Shown: positions 1-10,900 of the stretch, in pieces
How positions within the stretch are numbered: the first letter of the stretch is position 1
Layout of the letters: each line of letters begins with the position of its first letter
Made by a program: the position numbers and the translations under genes
The notes under the pieces: model-generated
Told to the model about the DNA's origin: nothing
Seen by the model: the letters and a program-made list of their open reading frames with translations, nothing else
The model's database searches: none
Assembly (NCBI RefSeq): GCF_011038795.1
Contig: NZ_JAAKDU010000007.1
Coordinates: 1 to 64,000 of the forward strand
From: Streptococcus tangpeifui
GTDB lineage: Bacteria; Bacillota; Bacilli; Lactobacillales; Streptococcaceae
Direction: 5' to 3'
Length of the DNA stretch: 64,000 nucleotides

Positions 1-118
1 TACTCACCCGTTCGCAACTCCTCGTACTAGAGCAAGCTCCAGTACTCAGCGTTCTACTTGCATGTATTAGGCACGCCGCCAGCGTTCGTCCTGAGCCAGG
101 ATCAAACTCTCATCTAAT
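1..118 (-). rRNA. rrs: 16S ribosomal RNA, 5' end only
   Basis: The reverse complement carries the conserved 16S 5' region: AGAGTTTGATCCTGGCTCAG at about 91-110, followed by the universal stretch through CATGCAAGT. Only the first ~118 bases are in the window; the gene runs off the low-coordinate edge. The exact mature 5' end (about 118) is inferred from spacing to the AGAGTTTGATC box. It is transcribed in the same direction as most genes here. Confidence 0.97.
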
Positions 119-208
119 AGTTTGAGCGCTTAACTCACTTGTGTCATCGCTGACTTATTGTCCTTTGACAGGTTACTCTCGTAACCCGCACGTCTTGGTT
201 CGTCTCTA

Positions 209-282
209 TTCAGTTCTCAAAGGTCTTGCCCCTCTCTCGAGGACAGCTCCCTTATTCTAGCAAACACCTCCTCCTTTGTCAA
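209..282 (-). promoter_or_regulatory. rRNA operon promoter and leader
   Basis: On the minus strand TTGACA (277-282) and TAGAAT (254-259) are separated by 17 bases, a near-consensus sigma-A promoter. The leader then shows CTTTGAGAACTGAA (209-222), which resembles a boxA antitermination element, and a small hairpin GGTTAC/GTAACC (171-186) before the 16S start. The promoter is seen directly; the boxA call is inference. Confidence 0.85.
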
Positions 283-510
283 TACCTTTAGATTACTTTT
301 TTTATTTTTATTCCCATTCATAATGCTTGCGAGTCTCTCGCGAAAACTCGCAAATAGCTCGAGTAGTGATTTTGGTGTGGAATTTAGCCTAGAATGAGAG
401 CCTGTTGACATGAACTGTTAATTGGACACAGGGCTTAAAGCTACTTGGCACAGGATTTCTTAAATTTTATATGGCTAGCTAATAGTTTCTTAAAACCGAC
501 TTTAAAGTTC

Positions 511-550
511 ATTGGAAAACACAAAAACAGATCCCAAAGGAATCTGTTTT
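511..550 (-). terminator. Terminator after leuS
   Basis: AAAACAGAT (524-532) pairs with ATCTGTTTT (542-550) around a 9-base loop. On the minus strand it is followed by a broken T-rich tract. It lies just beyond the leuS stop codon. Confidence 0.7.
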
Positions 551-554
551 AAAT

Positions 555-3056
555 TTATTTAACTACAATATTGACAAGTTTATTGGGGACTGCGACTACT
601 TTCAAAATATTTTCCCCTTTAATTTCAGCCTTGATTTTATCATCGGCCAAAGCTAGTGCTTGCATATCTTCTTGTGAAAGATCTTTAGGTATCATCATTT
701 TGGCCCTAACCTTACCTTTAATTTGCACGACAATTTCTACTTCAGCTTCAACAAGTTTCGATTCATCCCAAGTTGGCCAAGTCACATAAGAAATAGAATC
801 GCTTGATTTAGTCAACTTTTGCCACAACTCCTCAGCAATATGAGGAGCAAATGGTGCTAATAATTGGACAAACCCTTTAGCATAGTCAATAAAGAGTGTT
901 CCTTCTTTATTAGCTGCATTAACAAAGATCATGAGCTGGGCAATAGCTGTATTAAATTTCATGGCTTCAATCTGCTCAGTCACTGACTTAACAGTTTCAT
1001 TATAAACCTTATCAAGCTTGCCATTATTTTCAGCCGTAATATCCTTAGTAGTTAAGAGACGATAAACGCGTTCCAGAAACTTACGAGACCCTTCAAGACC
1101 TTCTTCTGACCAGGCAATTGAGGCATCAAGAGGGCCCATGAACATTTCATAAACACGCAGAGTATCCGCACCATACTGCTCAACAACATCATCTGGATTG
1201 ACAACATTCTTGAGGGATTTAGACATTTTAGCGGGCGCTTGCTCCAATTCTTCGCCAGTCTCAATATTGAAAAAACTACCATCGCGCTTTTCAACTTTAT
1301 CGGTTGCGACAAGAGCCCCACGACTATCACGATAGCTGGTCCCCAAAATCATTCCTTGATTAAAGAGTTTCTGGAAAGGTTCCTTGGTTGGTACAACACC
1401 TAGGTCATAGAGAACTTTATGCCAAAAGCGAGCGTATAACAAGTGAAGTACAGCATGCTCAGCTCCGCCAATGTAAATATCAACTGGCAACCATGTCTTA
1501 AGCAAGTCTTCATCAGCTATTTTTTCATCATTGTGCGGATCAATATATCGCAAATAATACCAGCTTGAACCAGCCCACTGTGGCATAGTGTTAGTTTCAC
1601 GACGTCCCTTGACACCATCTTCGCGAACCACTTCTAACCAATTAGTCAAATTTGCCAATGGTGACTCACCCGTTCCTGAAGGCTTAATGTCCTTGGTAAC
1701 AGGCAGCTCCAACGGCAACTGATCTTCTGGCACAGCACTTGAAGTACCATCCTCCCAATGGATAATTGGAATTGGCTCACCCCAATAACGTTGGCGGCTA
1801 AAGAGCCAATCTCGCAAGCGATAATTGATCTGCTTCTTACCAACTCCTTTATCTTCTAAAAACTCAATAATTCTATCAATCGCTTCTTCCTTATTTAAGC
1901 CATCAAGGAATTCTGAATTAATGTGTAGGCCATCTTCTGTCCAAGCCTCTTTTTCAACATCCCCACCCTGAAGAACAGGAATAATATCCAGACCGAATTT
2001 CTTCGCGAATTCCCAGTCACGCGTATCATGAGCTGGAACAGCCATGATAGCTCCAGTTCCGTAGCTAGCTAAGACGTAATCTGAAATCCAGATTGGAATG
2101 TGACGACCATTGACAGGGTTAATGGCATAAGCACCAGTCCAGACTCCCGTCTTATCCTTATTGAGATCAGTTCGAGCCAAATCGGACTTGAGGCTGGCTT
2201 CGTGCTTATAATCAGCAACAGCCTGAGCCTGTTCTGGGCTAGTGATGATATTAACCAGCTCATGCTCTGGAGCCATTACTGCATAGGTAGCGCCAAAAAG
2301 AGTATCAGGGCGAGTAGTAAAGACCGTAAAGTCCTTATCCGTTCCAGCCACCTGAAAATCAACATGAGCTCCGACTGATTTACCAATCCAGTTACGTTGC
2401 ATTTCTTTGATGGATTCTGGCCAATCAAGGTCATCCAAATCTTGGAGGAGACGTTCTGCATAAGCAGTAATTTTCAACATCCATTGCTTCATGGGTTTGC
2501 GGACAACAGGATACCCACCACGCTCGGATGTGCCATCAGGAAGAACTTCTTCATTGGCGATAGCTGTACCCAATTCCTCGACCCAGTTAACAGGGACTTC
2601 GGCTTCATAGGCCAAACCTTTTTCATAAAGTTTAGTAAAAATCCATTGGGTCCACTTGTAATAATTAGGATCGGTCGTATTGATTTCGCGATCCCAATCG
2701 TATGAGAATCCAAGAGCATTGATTTGGCGTTTGAAATTAGCAATATTTTCTGCTGTAAAATCAGCTGGGTCATTCCCTGTATCCATAGCATATTGCTCTG
2801 CTGGAAGACCAAAGGCATCCCAACCCATTGGGTGAAGAACATTGTAACCTTGAGCACGCTTATAACGACTGAGAATATCTGTCGCCGTATAACCTTCTGG
2901 ATGGCCAACGTGCAGGCCGGCTCCTGAAGGATAAGGAAACATATCTAAGGCATAAAAATTAGGTTTGGAGCTATCGGTCCCCGTCTTAAAAGTCTCATGC
3001 TCAGCCCAATATTTTTGCCATTTGTGTTCAATTTCTTTGTGATTGTAGAAAGTCAT
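555..3056 (-). CDS. leuS: Leucyl-tRNA synthetase
   Basis: Cytoplasmic class I aminoacyl-tRNA synthetase that charges tRNA-Leu with leucine. The 833-residue product has the HIGH-type motif HVGH at residues 49-52, the KMSKS loop near residue 612, a central editing (CP1) domain and a C-terminal anticodon-binding region, all of the usual bacterial length. An ATG five codons upstream (3071) is open, but it overlaps the Shine-Dalgarno GGAG that sits 9 bases before the ATG at 3056, so 3056 is chosen; it also gives the familiar N-terminus [10 protein letters not shown]. It stands alone between the rRNA operon and ilvC, with its own terminator. Confidence 0.98.
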   Translation of the reverse strand: MTFYNHKEIEHKWQKYWAEHETFKTGTDSSKPNFYALDMFPYPSGAGLHVGHPEGYTATDILSRYKRAQGYNVLHPMGWDAFGLPAEQYAMDTGNDPADFTAENIANFKRQINALGFSYDWDREINTTDPNYYKWTQWIFTKLYEKGLAYEAEVPVNWVEELGTAIANEEVLPDGTSERGGYPVVRKPMKQWMLKITAYAERLLQDLDDLDWPESIKEMQRNWIGKSVGAHVDFQVAGTDKDFTVFTTRPDTLFGATYAVMAPEHELVNIITSPEQAQAVADYKHEASLKSDLARTDLNKDKTGVWTGAYAINPVNGRHIPIWISDYVLASYGTGAIMAVPAHDTRDWEFAKKFGLDIIPVLQGGDVEKEAWTEDGLHINSEFLDGLNKEEAIDRIIEFLEDKGVGKKQINYRLRDWLFSRQRYWGEPIPIIHWEDGTSSAVPEDQLPLELPVTKDIKPSGTGESPLANLTNWLEVVREDGVKGRRETNTMPQWAGSSWYYLRYIDPHNDEKIADEDLLKTWLPVDIYIGGAEHAVLHLLYARFWHKVLYDLGVVPTKEPFQKLFNQGMILGTSYRDSRGALVATDKVEKRDGSFFNIETGEELEQAPAKMSKSLKNVVNPDDVVEQYGADTLRVYEMFMGPLDASIAWSEEGLEGSRKFLERVYRLLTTKDITAENNGKLDKVYNETVKSVTEQIEAMKFNTAIAQLMIFVNAANKEGTLFIDYAKGFVQLLAPFAPHIAEELWQKLTKSSDSISYVTWPTWDESKLVEAEVEIVVQIKGKVRAKMMIPKDLSQEDMQALALADDKIKAEIKGENILKVVAVPNKLVNIVVK

Positions 3057-3164
3057 AGAGTAATTCTCCATCTTATATAGTCATATAGTCCTGTTTATTA
3101 TAACATTTTCAGCATATTTTTAAAGGCTGGTTTCACTCCACCCTCTACGCTGGATGAACTTCCT

Positions 3165-3191
3165 CAAGAAAAAAGAAGGCTCTCGCCTTCT
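3165..3191 (-). terminator. Terminator after ilvBNC
   Basis: AGAAGGC (3174-3180) and GCCTTCT (3185-3191) form a 7-bp stem with a 4-base loop. On the minus strand it is followed by TTTTTTCTTG. It ends the ilv transcript. Confidence 0.85.
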
Positions 3192-3212
3192 CTATCTACT
3201 AACAGAATGAGA

Positions 3213-4274
<1,062 letters not shown>

Positions 4275-4304
4275 CTAACAAACTAGTATCAGTAAGAGAG
4301 ATTT

Positions 4305-4787
4305 TTAGGACAAATCTCGTGAAAAACCTGTTGCTCCAGTTCGAGCAATATTTTTAATGCCATAAGGTTCAACAACTCGCAAGAGCGCATCAATTTTATT
4401 AGCATCACCTGTCACCTGAATGGTGATAGATTTCAAAGCTACATCAATAACACTAGCCCTGAAAGGCTGAATAACAGCTAAAATTTCTGCCCGCTTATGA
4501 GCTGGAGCTGCCAACTTAATTAAAATAACTTCCCGCTCCAGATGCGGGATATCTGTAATATCGCGTACCCGAATAACATCAATTAAACGATTGAGCTGCT
4601 TGATGATGAGATCAGTTTCTTCCAAACTAGGGACATCAACAATAACAGTGATACGGGTAATCCCCTCTTCTTCAGTATACCCTGCCGACACTGCCTCAAT
4701 ATTAATTTGCTTTCGCAGAAGAACCCCCGTAAAGCGATTGAGGACACCAGCTGTGTTACGAAGCCTCGCCGTTAACATTCTACGCAT
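4305..4787 (-). CDS. ilvN: Acetolactate synthase small (regulatory) subunit
   Basis: 160 residues. An N-terminal ACT domain (about 1-78, beginning MRRMLTARLR) is followed by the IlvN C-terminal domain. In the family this subunit binds the catalytic IlvB subunit, stimulates it and confers feedback inhibition by valine. Its ATG lies inside the last codons of ilvB (8-base overlap) behind a GGGGGTG ribosome site, so the two subunits are probably translationally coupled. Confidence 0.96.
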   Translation of the reverse strand: MRRMLTARLRNTAGVLNRFTGVLLRKQINIEAVSAGYTEEEGITRITVIVDVPSLEETDLIIKQLNRLIDVIRVRDITDIPHLEREVILIKLAAPAHKRAEILAVIQPFRASVIDVALKSITIQVTGDANKIDALLRVVEPYGIKNIARTGATGFSRDLS

Positions 4788-6483
4788 CGAAGGTCACCCC
4801 CATCATCTCAGCATTTGATTTCCCAGATGGAACCATCGGATAAACATGCTCACGATTGGAAATATTCACCTCAATTAACATGGGCCTGTTCTCGGTAATA
4901 ACCTGCAAATCCTCTTCCAAGGTTTTGGGATTAGAGAACTGATAATGGGAGATACCATAAGCCTCAGCCAAAAGTTGGAAGTTTGGTTCATCATCAAAAG
5001 TCGATTCACTGCGCCGTTCCTCATAAAAGGATTCCTGCCATTGGCGAACCATGCCCAAAGAATGATTATTGATAAGAACCACCTTAATTGGTAGGCCATA
5101 GCCATTGAGGATAGCCAACTCTTGATTGGTCATCTGAAAACCACCATCTCCGACAAAGAGGATAACCTCTTTATCAGGATTAGCCAATTTGGCACCGACT
5201 GCAGCCGGAATGCCAAAGCCCATAGTCCCTAAACCACCTGAAGTGATAAGCTGACGCTCATTTTGGTAGGGATAAAACTGAGCCGCCCACATCTGATGCT
5301 GACCGACATCAGTTACGACAATGGCTTCTCCCTTAGTTAACTTTCCAACGATCTCGATAGCGTGCTGAGGTTTAATGATGGTTTCATCAAATTTGTAAGA
5401 GAAAGGAGCCCTAGCCTTATTAGCCAAAACTTCCTTAGTCCAATCATCATGTCTCGTCTTGACTTCCTCCTCAGCTAATAACAGACTCAAGGTCTCTTTA
5501 GCATCCCCAACGATAGGGATATCAGTCTTAACAACCTTACCGATCTCAGCTGCATCAATATCAACATGAGCAACTAGAGCATCCTTAGCAAAGGTCTTTG
5601 GATTACCAGTCAAACGATCAGCAAAGCGTGAACCAAAATTAATCATAAAATCGCAATGAGTCATAGCCATATTGGAAGCATAGGAACCATGCATCCCACC
5701 CATACCAAGTGCCAGAGGATGGGAAATAGGAATGGTTCCCAAACTCAAGAGGGTCGAGACAACTGGGATGTTATATCTTTCCGCAAAAGCAATCAGTTCC
5801 TTAGAAGCTCCAGCATAGTTAACACCACCTCCAGCAATAATTAGAGGCTTCTTAGCTCGCTTAAGTTGATTCAAAAGTTTCTTAACCTGCAAGCCATTAG
5901 GTTCAACCTTGGGTTGATAGCTAGGCAAATTTAGACTTGGATCATTGTAGCTAGTTACCCTAGTCTCGGCTATATTCTTAGGTAAATCAATGACAACCGG
6001 TCCTGGTCTACCAGTTGTCGCAATGTGAACCGCTTCGGTAACAATCCGAGGAATATCAGCCGCATCACGAATCTGATAATTATACTTGGTAATGGGCATG
6101 GTAATTCCGACGATATCAGCTTCCTGAAAGGCATCCTTACCGATTCCAGCCATGCCAACCTGTCCAGTAAAGATCAACATGGGAACGCTGTCGCTCATAC
6201 CATCCGCAATCCCTGTGATAGCATTAGTTGCTCCAGGACCACTGGTAACAACTGCCACACCAACCTTACCTGTTGACTTGGCAAAGCCTTCAGCCTCGTG
6301 GAGAGCACCCTGCTCATGACGAGCAAGAATATGCTGAATATTATCATGTTGATAAATAGCATCATATAATGGGAGCACAGCTCCACCGGGGTAGCCAAAA
6401 ATAGTTTTAATTCCTAAATTTACCAGAGTATCTAAAAGTAAATCTGAGCCAGTCTTGGCTTGTTTTAAAGTTATTTGGTTCAT
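4780..6483 (-). CDS. ilvB: Acetolactate synthase large (catalytic) subunit
   Basis: 567-residue thiamine-diphosphate enzyme that condenses pyruvate with pyruvate or 2-oxobutyrate. The catalytic glutamate is visible at residue 57 in RHEQGA, the ThDP/Mg2+ motif GDGG with a downstream INN lies near residues 443-475, and the three-domain architecture is complete. It heads the ilvBNC operon with its own promoter. Of the ThDP-dependent family this is the biosynthetic form, judged by the adjacent ilvN and ilvC; a catabolic AlsS would lack them. Confidence 0.97.
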   Translation of the reverse strand: MNQITLKQAKTGSDLLLDTLVNLGIKTIFGYPGGAVLPLYDAIYQHDNIQHILARHEQGALHEAEGFAKSTGKVGVAVVTSGPGATNAITGIADGMSDSVPMLIFTGQVGMAGIGKDAFQEADIVGITMPITKYNYQIRDAADIPRIVTEAVHIATTGRPGPVVIDLPKNIAETRVTSYNDPSLNLPSYQPKVEPNGLQVKKLLNQLKRAKKPLIIAGGGVNYAGASKELIAFAERYNIPVVSTLLSLGTIPISHPLALGMGGMHGSYASNMAMTHCDFMINFGSRFADRLTGNPKTFAKDALVAHVDIDAAEIGKVVKTDIPIVGDAKETLSLLLAEEEVKTRHDDWTKEVLANKARAPFSYKFDETIIKPQHAIEIVGKLTKGEAIVVTDVGQHQMWAAQFYPYQNERQLITSGGLGTMGFGIPAAVGAKLANPDKEVILFVGDGGFQMTNQELAILNGYGLPIKVVLINNHSLGMVRQWQESFYEERRSESTFDDEPNFQLLAEAYGISHYQFSNPKTLEEDLQVITENRPMLIEVNISNREHVYPMVPSGKSNAEMMGVTFDA

Positions 6484-6510
6484 ATTACCCCCTTTATCTG
6501 AATTTTACGG

Positions 6511-6569
6511 ATTTTTCTAAAAATTCAAAAATCTTGTACCTATAATAACATTTTCAAAAAATAATGCAA
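6511..6569 (-). promoter_or_regulatory. ilvB promoter with CodY-like box
   Basis: Minus strand: -35 TTGCAT (6564-6569), 16-base spacer, extended -10 TG-T-TATTAT (6542-6550). Transcription should start near 6535, leaving a leader of about 52 bases, too short for a T-box. ATTTTTCTAAAAATT (6511-6525), just downstream of the start, matches the CodY consensus AATTTTCWGAAAATT at 13 of 15 positions. The rest of the 313-base gap 6484-6796 is AT-rich with only the fakA terminator recognised. CodY control is inference. Confidence 0.6.
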
Positions 6570-6754
6570 GCCCAAAATTAGAAAATTCACCTTGTTTTCT
6601 TCAAAATAAAATATAAAAAATACCAGATAAGGTGATAGTTTTGTGAACATTTTTCACCAATTAGTCGTAAAAATAAAACAACAACTTTAATTTAGCTGCT
6701 GTCTTAAAATTATTTGCAATCTAAAAGCCTTGATAATCTTAATCTTAACAATAG

Positions 6755-6781
6755 TAGAAAAAGAGGCTGAGACAGCCTCTT
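6755..6781 (-). terminator. Terminator after fakA
   Basis: Perfect 9-bp stem AAGAGGCTG/CAGCCTCTT (6761-6781) with a 3-base loop, followed on the minus strand by TTTCTAC. Confidence 0.85.
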
Positions 6782-6796
6782 AGATATTCTAACGAA

Positions 6797-8467
6797 CTAT
6801 TCAACACTCATCAAGTAAGGATAGACCGGCTGGTCTCCTTGGTGAACTTCAACCTCAATATCTTCATAACTAGTTTTTAAGTTCTCTGCCAATTTATTAA
6901 CGAGCTCTTCTTGACCATCCTGACCGATATAGACAGCTACAATTTCACTGTCGTCATCAATCATTTTATCAAGAGTCGCAAGCAGAGCTACTTCCATATC
7001 AGGATTAGAAACAACAATCTTACCATCAACCATACCCAAGATGTCATCCTTGTGAATTATCAGACCATCAATGCTAGTATCACGAACAGCCAAAGTCACA
7101 CTACCACTGATAACATCAGCTAGGCTGGCTGACATGGCAGCTTCATTCTCTTCTAAAGAACTGTCAGGATTAAAGGCCAAAAGACTGGTTAAACCTTGAG
7201 GAATCGTTCGACTTTCAATAACAGCTACAGGAATATCAACCACTTCCGCTGCGGATCGAGCCGCCATAAAAATATTTTTATTATTAGGTAAGATGATAAC
7301 ATTTTTGACATTGAGAGACTCAATAGTCTTCACGATATCTTCAGTCGATGGGTTCATGGTTTGACCCCCTGAGATGATAGCGTCAACACCTTGAGATTTA
7401 AAAATCTCTGCCAAACCATCACCAGCTACAACAGCAATCAAACCAAATTCTTTTGCAGGAGCTGCCGGCACAATCTCTTGTTTGGCCTCTTTTTCCAATT
7501 GAGCTTCATGTTGTCCTCGCATATTGTCAACCTTGACCTTAACCAAAGCACCATATTTCAGACCTTCTTGCATAACCAGACCAGGATCTTCAGTATGGAC
7601 GTGAACCTTGACGATTTCATCATCATTGACAACCAGAAGGGAATCCCCTAGTTCGTTGAGATAAGTACGAAAAGTATCATAGTCAAACTCCTTGACATAA
7701 GTAGGCCCCTTACGGAGAGCCACCATGATTTCAGTACAGTAACCGTACTTGATATCCTCAGTAGCTACATGACCAGCAACCGATTTATGGTGTTCTGCAT
7801 TAATCATTTCACTCATGTTAGCTGGGGTCGCTCGAAACTCCTCCGAAGCAATATAGTCTCCTGTCAAAGCAGATAGGAAGCCTTCATAAATAAAGACCAA
7901 ACCTTGACCCCCAGAGTCTACTACACCAACTTCTTTCAAAACCGGCAACATATCTGGTGTCTTAGCTAAGGCTGCCTTAGCACCATCAAGGGCTGCTCTC
8001 ATGACTTCTACAGCATCATTAGCCGTTTCCGCCTTTTTTAGAGCGGCAGTAGCTGCTCCACGCGAGACAGTTAAAATTGTTCCTTCGACAGGTTTCATCA
8101 CCGCCTTATAGGCAACTTCTACCCCTGATTGAAAGGCTTCTGCCAGAGCTTTACCATCTAGCTCTTCCTTATCTTTGATAGCTTGACTAAATCCACGGAA
8201 CAACTGCGAGGTAATAACACCTGAATTTCCACGCGCTCCCATCAAGAGGCCCTTAGATAAAACCTGACCGACTTGACCAACAGTTGAAGCCGGTTGGTCA
8301 GCAACTGCCTTCGCTCCATTTTCAATGGTCATCCCCATATTTGTTCCCGTATCACCATCAGGAACCGGAAAAACATTCAAAGAATTAACATATTCTGCTT
8401 GATTTCCAAGACGAGTCGCAGCCGCCTGCACCATTTCTTGAAATAAGCTCGTTGTAATATTTGGCAC
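6797..8467 (-). CDS. fakA: Fatty acid kinase catalytic subunit (DhaL/DegV-partner family)
   Basis: 556 residues. The N-terminal DhaL-type nucleotide-binding domain shows DGDTGTNM (37-44), with the aspartates that hold Mg-ATP. A middle domain and a C-terminal DAK1-2-like domain follow, the layout of FakA/YloV. In the family FakA phosphorylates fatty acids delivered by a FakB (DegV) protein, feeding exogenous fatty acids into phospholipid synthesis; no fakB is in this window. The start codon is GTG (8465-8467) and overlaps the asp23-like stop codon by one base (TAGTG), which implies translational coupling. The function is from family knowledge. Confidence 0.9.
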   Translation of the reverse strand: MPNITTSLFQEMVQAAATRLGNQAEYVNSLNVFPVPDGDTGTNMGMTIENGAKAVADQPASTVGQVGQVLSKGLLMGARGNSGVITSQLFRGFSQAIKDKEELDGKALAEAFQSGVEVAYKAVMKPVEGTILTVSRGAATAALKKAETANDAVEVMRAALDGAKAALAKTPDMLPVLKEVGVVDSGGQGLVFIYEGFLSALTGDYIASEEFRATPANMSEMINAEHHKSVAGHVATEDIKYGYCTEIMVALRKGPTYVKEFDYDTFRTYLNELGDSLLVVNDDEIVKVHVHTEDPGLVMQEGLKYGALVKVKVDNMRGQHEAQLEKEAKQEIVPAAPAKEFGLIAVVAGDGLAEIFKSQGVDAIISGGQTMNPSTEDIVKTIESLNVKNVIILPNNKNIFMAARSAAEVVDIPVAVIESRTIPQGLTSLLAFNPDSSLEENEAAMSASLADVISGSVTLAVRDTSIDGLIIHKDDILGMVDGKIVVSNPDMEVALLATLDKMIDDDSEIVAVYIGQDGQEELVNKLAENLKTSYEDIEVEVHQGDQPVYPYLMSVE

Positions 8468-8832
8468 TAATCTTCTCCTACAACTTTAATATTTTGAATA
8501 TAGACATTAACAACATTGGCATGAATGCCAAGTTGATTTTCTAGATTAAACTTCACGCGTTCTTGAATATTCTTAGAAACTTCACTGATTTTGACACCGT
8601 AACTCATCACAGTGTAAACATCCACAGTAATACCATCTTCCATAGATTTAACAACAACACCCTTAGAATAGTTTTCTTTACGTAGCAATGCTTGGAAATT
8701 ATCCTTGATGGCACTCTTACTGGCCATCCCAACTACCCCAAAAATTTCTGTCGCTGAACCTCCGACAACCGTCGCAATAACATCATCAGATAATTCAATC
8801 TGACCATCTTTCGTATTAATTTTTACAGTCAT
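8467..8832 (-). CDS. Asp23/Gls24 family protein (YloU type)
   Basis: 121 residues, a single Asp23/Gls24 envelope-stress domain. The closest well-known relative by context is YloU, which sits directly upstream of the fatty-acid kinase gene in Firmicutes. Its biochemical role is unknown; Asp23-type proteins associate with the membrane through partners. The gene has its own upstream promoter region and is one-base overlapped with fakA, so the two form an operon. No transmembrane segment or signal peptide is seen. Confidence 0.88.
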   Translation of the reverse strand: MTVKINTKDGQIELSDDVIATVVGGSATEIFGVVGMASKSAIKDNFQALLRKENYSKGVVVKSMEDGITVDVYTVMSYGVKISEVSKNIQERVKFNLENQLGIHANVVNVYIQNIKVVGED

Positions 8833-8861
8833 CCTCTTACCTCACAAGTTTTTATCATCTT

Positions 8862-8891
8862 ATTCTATCATAAACACCGACTAAAGTACAA
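8862..8891 (-). promoter_or_regulatory. Probable promoter of asp23-like/fakA operon
   Basis: Minus strand TTGTAC (8886-8891), 18 bases, TAGAAT (8862-8867). The rest of the 360-base gap 8833-9192 holds two small hairpins (CTCC/GGAG and ACCAA/TTGGT types) and the rpmB terminator at its far end; I see no gene in it. Confidence 0.5.
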
Positions 8892-9167
8892 AGATACAAG
8901 GGAAGGATCTTAAGCACCAAAGCACTTGGTAATTAACTCCGTTACTGGAGATGAATTGACTACTTCTTTTGCTAACTTTAATTAATGAGTATTATTGCTC
9001 CCTTAGCTTCCATATCACAAGAACTCCAATTTTAAAAAAGAAAAATTTACCTAAGTATTAAAGCATTTAATCATCATGCCAATTAATAAGGAAAAATCAT
9101 CTCTTCTCAGGTGTCATCCTCCCAAAAATTAACTAAAATACCTCTATACTGAAAATAAAAAGAACAA

Positions 9168-9188
9168 CAAAAAAGAGCCCTTGGGCTC
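9168..9188 (-). terminator. Terminator after rpmB
   Basis: GAGCCC (9175-9180) and GGGCTC (9183-9188) pair across a 2-base loop, extended by flanking bases. A run of T follows on the minus strand (9169-9174). Confidence 0.85.
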
Positions 9189-9192
9189 CTCA

Positions 9193-9381
9193 TTAAACAC
9201 GTTCCACTTTCCCTGATTTAAGGGCACGAGCTGAAGCCCAAACTTTTTTAGGCTTACCATCGACAAGGATAGTAACTTTTTGCAAGTTTGGCTTGACAAC
9301 ACGTTTAGTTTTGTTCATTGCATGCGAACGGTTATTGGCTGATTTTGTTTTACGGCCTGTGAAATAACATACTTTTGCCAT
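9193..9381 (-). CDS. rpmB: 50S ribosomal protein L28
   Basis: 62 residues, rich in lysine and arginine, beginning [11 protein letters not shown] and ending KSGKVERV, the usual length and composition of L28. It belongs to the large ribosomal subunit. The single cysteine near the N-terminus does not make a zinc ribbon, so this is the zinc-independent form. It is monocistronic with a strong promoter, an AGGAGG-type ribosome site and its own terminator. Confidence 0.97.
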   Translation of the reverse strand: MAKVCYFTGRKTKSANNRSHAMNKTKRVVKPNLQKVTILVDGKPKKVWASARALKSGKVERV

Positions 9382-9434
9382 TGATCTGTTTTCCTCCTAC
9401 TTAGTCTAAGGGTGAATCCACCACATACCGTAGT

Positions 9435-9463
9435 ATTGTAGCAAAATTCAAGCCATTTGACAA
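9435..9463 (-). promoter_or_regulatory. rpmB promoter
   Basis: Minus strand TTGTCA (9458-9463), 17 bases, TACAAT (9435-9440) with TG one base upstream (extended -10). Confidence 0.8.
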
Positions 9464-9488
9464 TAGAAACTTCAATTATTTTTATCGC

Positions 9489-9516
9489 TTGTACTTCATC
9501 ATCAGAGTACTATAAT
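9489..9516 (+). promoter_or_regulatory. Promoter of the membrane-protein gene
   Basis: TTGTAC (9489-9494), 16 bases, TATAAT (9511-9516). The -10 box overlaps an in-frame ATG at 9515, so transcription starts near 9523 and that ATG cannot be used. Short leader with AGGAAGTGGG. Confidence 0.75.
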
Positions 9517-9544
9517 GATTATCAATAGGAAGTGGGTGAATTTG

Positions 9545-10873
9545 ATGAATGCAATAACCAAAAATGCCGGAGCTGCTCTAGGAGAAGCCTTAGCAGAAGG
9601 GGCTGTCATTGTCCCAAATGTTATTTTTGCAGGTTTATTATACCAGCATTATGGTCAATACCGTTTCCTGCTTCCTTTCGTATTATTATACTCATTTGAA
9701 AAAGCTGGAACCTTTGCTTTGCAAGGTTTTGGGGAATTAAAAAATCCATATAAAGTTTTAAGATACAGCCTTTTGCTAACACTCTTAGGATGTTGCTCGT
9801 GTCTATTGGGCGAGATTCATTTTATATTTTGGGAAGCAGGAGCCATTTTAATAGGATTGGGACTGTCTAACTATAACGCTCTCTTTAAAACAATCAAAAG
9901 TCTTTTAAAAAAAGAAAATAAGTGGGAAGGGAAAGGATCCTTGGTTAAGGGCTATCTTATCTTAGGAATCACGATTGTTTTACTCTTATATCTCCGTCAT
10001 ACTGCTATAACGCTGGTATTTGCTCTTTGGTTACTCCCTTTAGGTGTGTTATATATATTTATCTACCAGCTTGAACAAGGACAAGAAACACAGATAGGAT
10101 CTTCTTTTTCCGGAAAAAGAAGATCTTTGCTATATTTCTTACCGGCCATTTGTATGCTGCTGCTTTCCTTTTTTACAAGATTATTAAAACAAACAGCAGA
10201 TGCCCATTATATTTTGGACATAGGTTTTGCTTTGTGCTTATTTCTGATTGTCGGACTGTCTATTAGCCCTTTACGTTTCTCTTTACCGACTGTATCTACC
10301 ATGTGGTTTGGTGCCGCAAGAAATTTCATAGTCATTTACAGCCTTATCTACTTTATAGCTATTAACAAACTCTATATGGTTGGACTTTCTTATATCATGC
10401 TTGTTTTAGGTTTGCTTTTATCAATGATGATAAGAAGGAAGCTTAAGGAGGTCGTAGATGATCAACATTTATTGGCTTTCTCACTCATCAGCAGTATTAT
10501 AAGCTTCCTACTTCTCCTACCGTCCGCGACTTACCTCATTGGAGTCCTGCTAAGCTGTACTTTTATTGCTACTGGCAATCACTTAATCCTGCAAAAATAT
10601 ACCAAAGATGAAACTTTACCATTTTTAGAAAGAAGAATTAAACGTTCTCAATATTATGGACTCGGTGCTATTATCCAACAAGTCTTTTCATTGTCAACCC
10701 TCACAGTAGTATCTTGGATTAAAGATCACAATTCAGCCTTGAGTGTCTACGCACTTTCTAGTGATATCAGCAATATAGCAGAGAGCTTTTTTTATACAAA
10801 ATTAATTTGCTTAGCCTCCATTGGACTAGTGGGTATCATTGTGGCAAAATGGGCTTTAAAACCTACAAATTGA
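9545..10873 (+). CDS. Unrecognised multi-pass membrane protein (MFS-like)
   Basis: 442 residues from the ATG at 9545, which follows AGGAAGTGGGTG. The upstream ATG at 9515 lies inside the -10 box and is rejected. About 11-12 hydrophobic segments are evident, separated by short basic loops near residues 115-130 (KSLLKKENKWEGK), 185-197 (SGKRRS), 303-316 (MMIRRKLKEVVDD) and 359-371 (LERRIKRSQ). That pattern suits a 12-helix transporter of the major facilitator type, but I recognise no signature motif and do not assign a substrate. It is a lone plus-strand gene between minus-strand housekeeping genes. Confidence 0.75.
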   Translation: MNAITKNAGAALGEALAEGAVIVPNVIFAGLLYQHYGQYRFLLPFVLLYSFEKAGTFALQGFGELKNPYKVLRYSLLLTLLGCCSCLLGEIHFIFWEAGAILIGLGLSNYNALFKTIKSLLKKENKWEGKGSLVKGYLILGITIVLLLYLRHTAITLVFALWLLPLGVLYIFIYQLEQGQETQIGSSFSGKRRSLLYFLPAICMLLLSFFTRLLKQTADAHYILDIGFALCLFLIVGLSISPLRFSLPTVSTMWFGAARNFIVIYSLIYFIAINKLYMVGLSYIMLVLGLLLSMMIRRKLKEVVDDQHLLAFSLISSIISFLLLLPSATYLIGVLLSCTFIATGNHLILQKYTKDETLPFLERRIKRSQYYGLGAIIQQVFSLSTLTVVSWIKDHNSALSVYALSSDISNIAESFFYTKLICLASIGLVGIIVAKWALKPTN

Positions 10874-10900
10874 TACTAACTCAAAAATAGAAACTAAAAT

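Noticed and set aside
217-411. 64-codon open frame on the minus strand over the rRNA promoter
   Set aside because: It covers the -35/-10 boxes and the leader of the rRNA operon and has no recognisable product.
6484-6796. T-box leader upstream of ilvB
   Set aside because: The predicted leader is only about 52 bases, with no specifier stem, T-box sequence or terminator.
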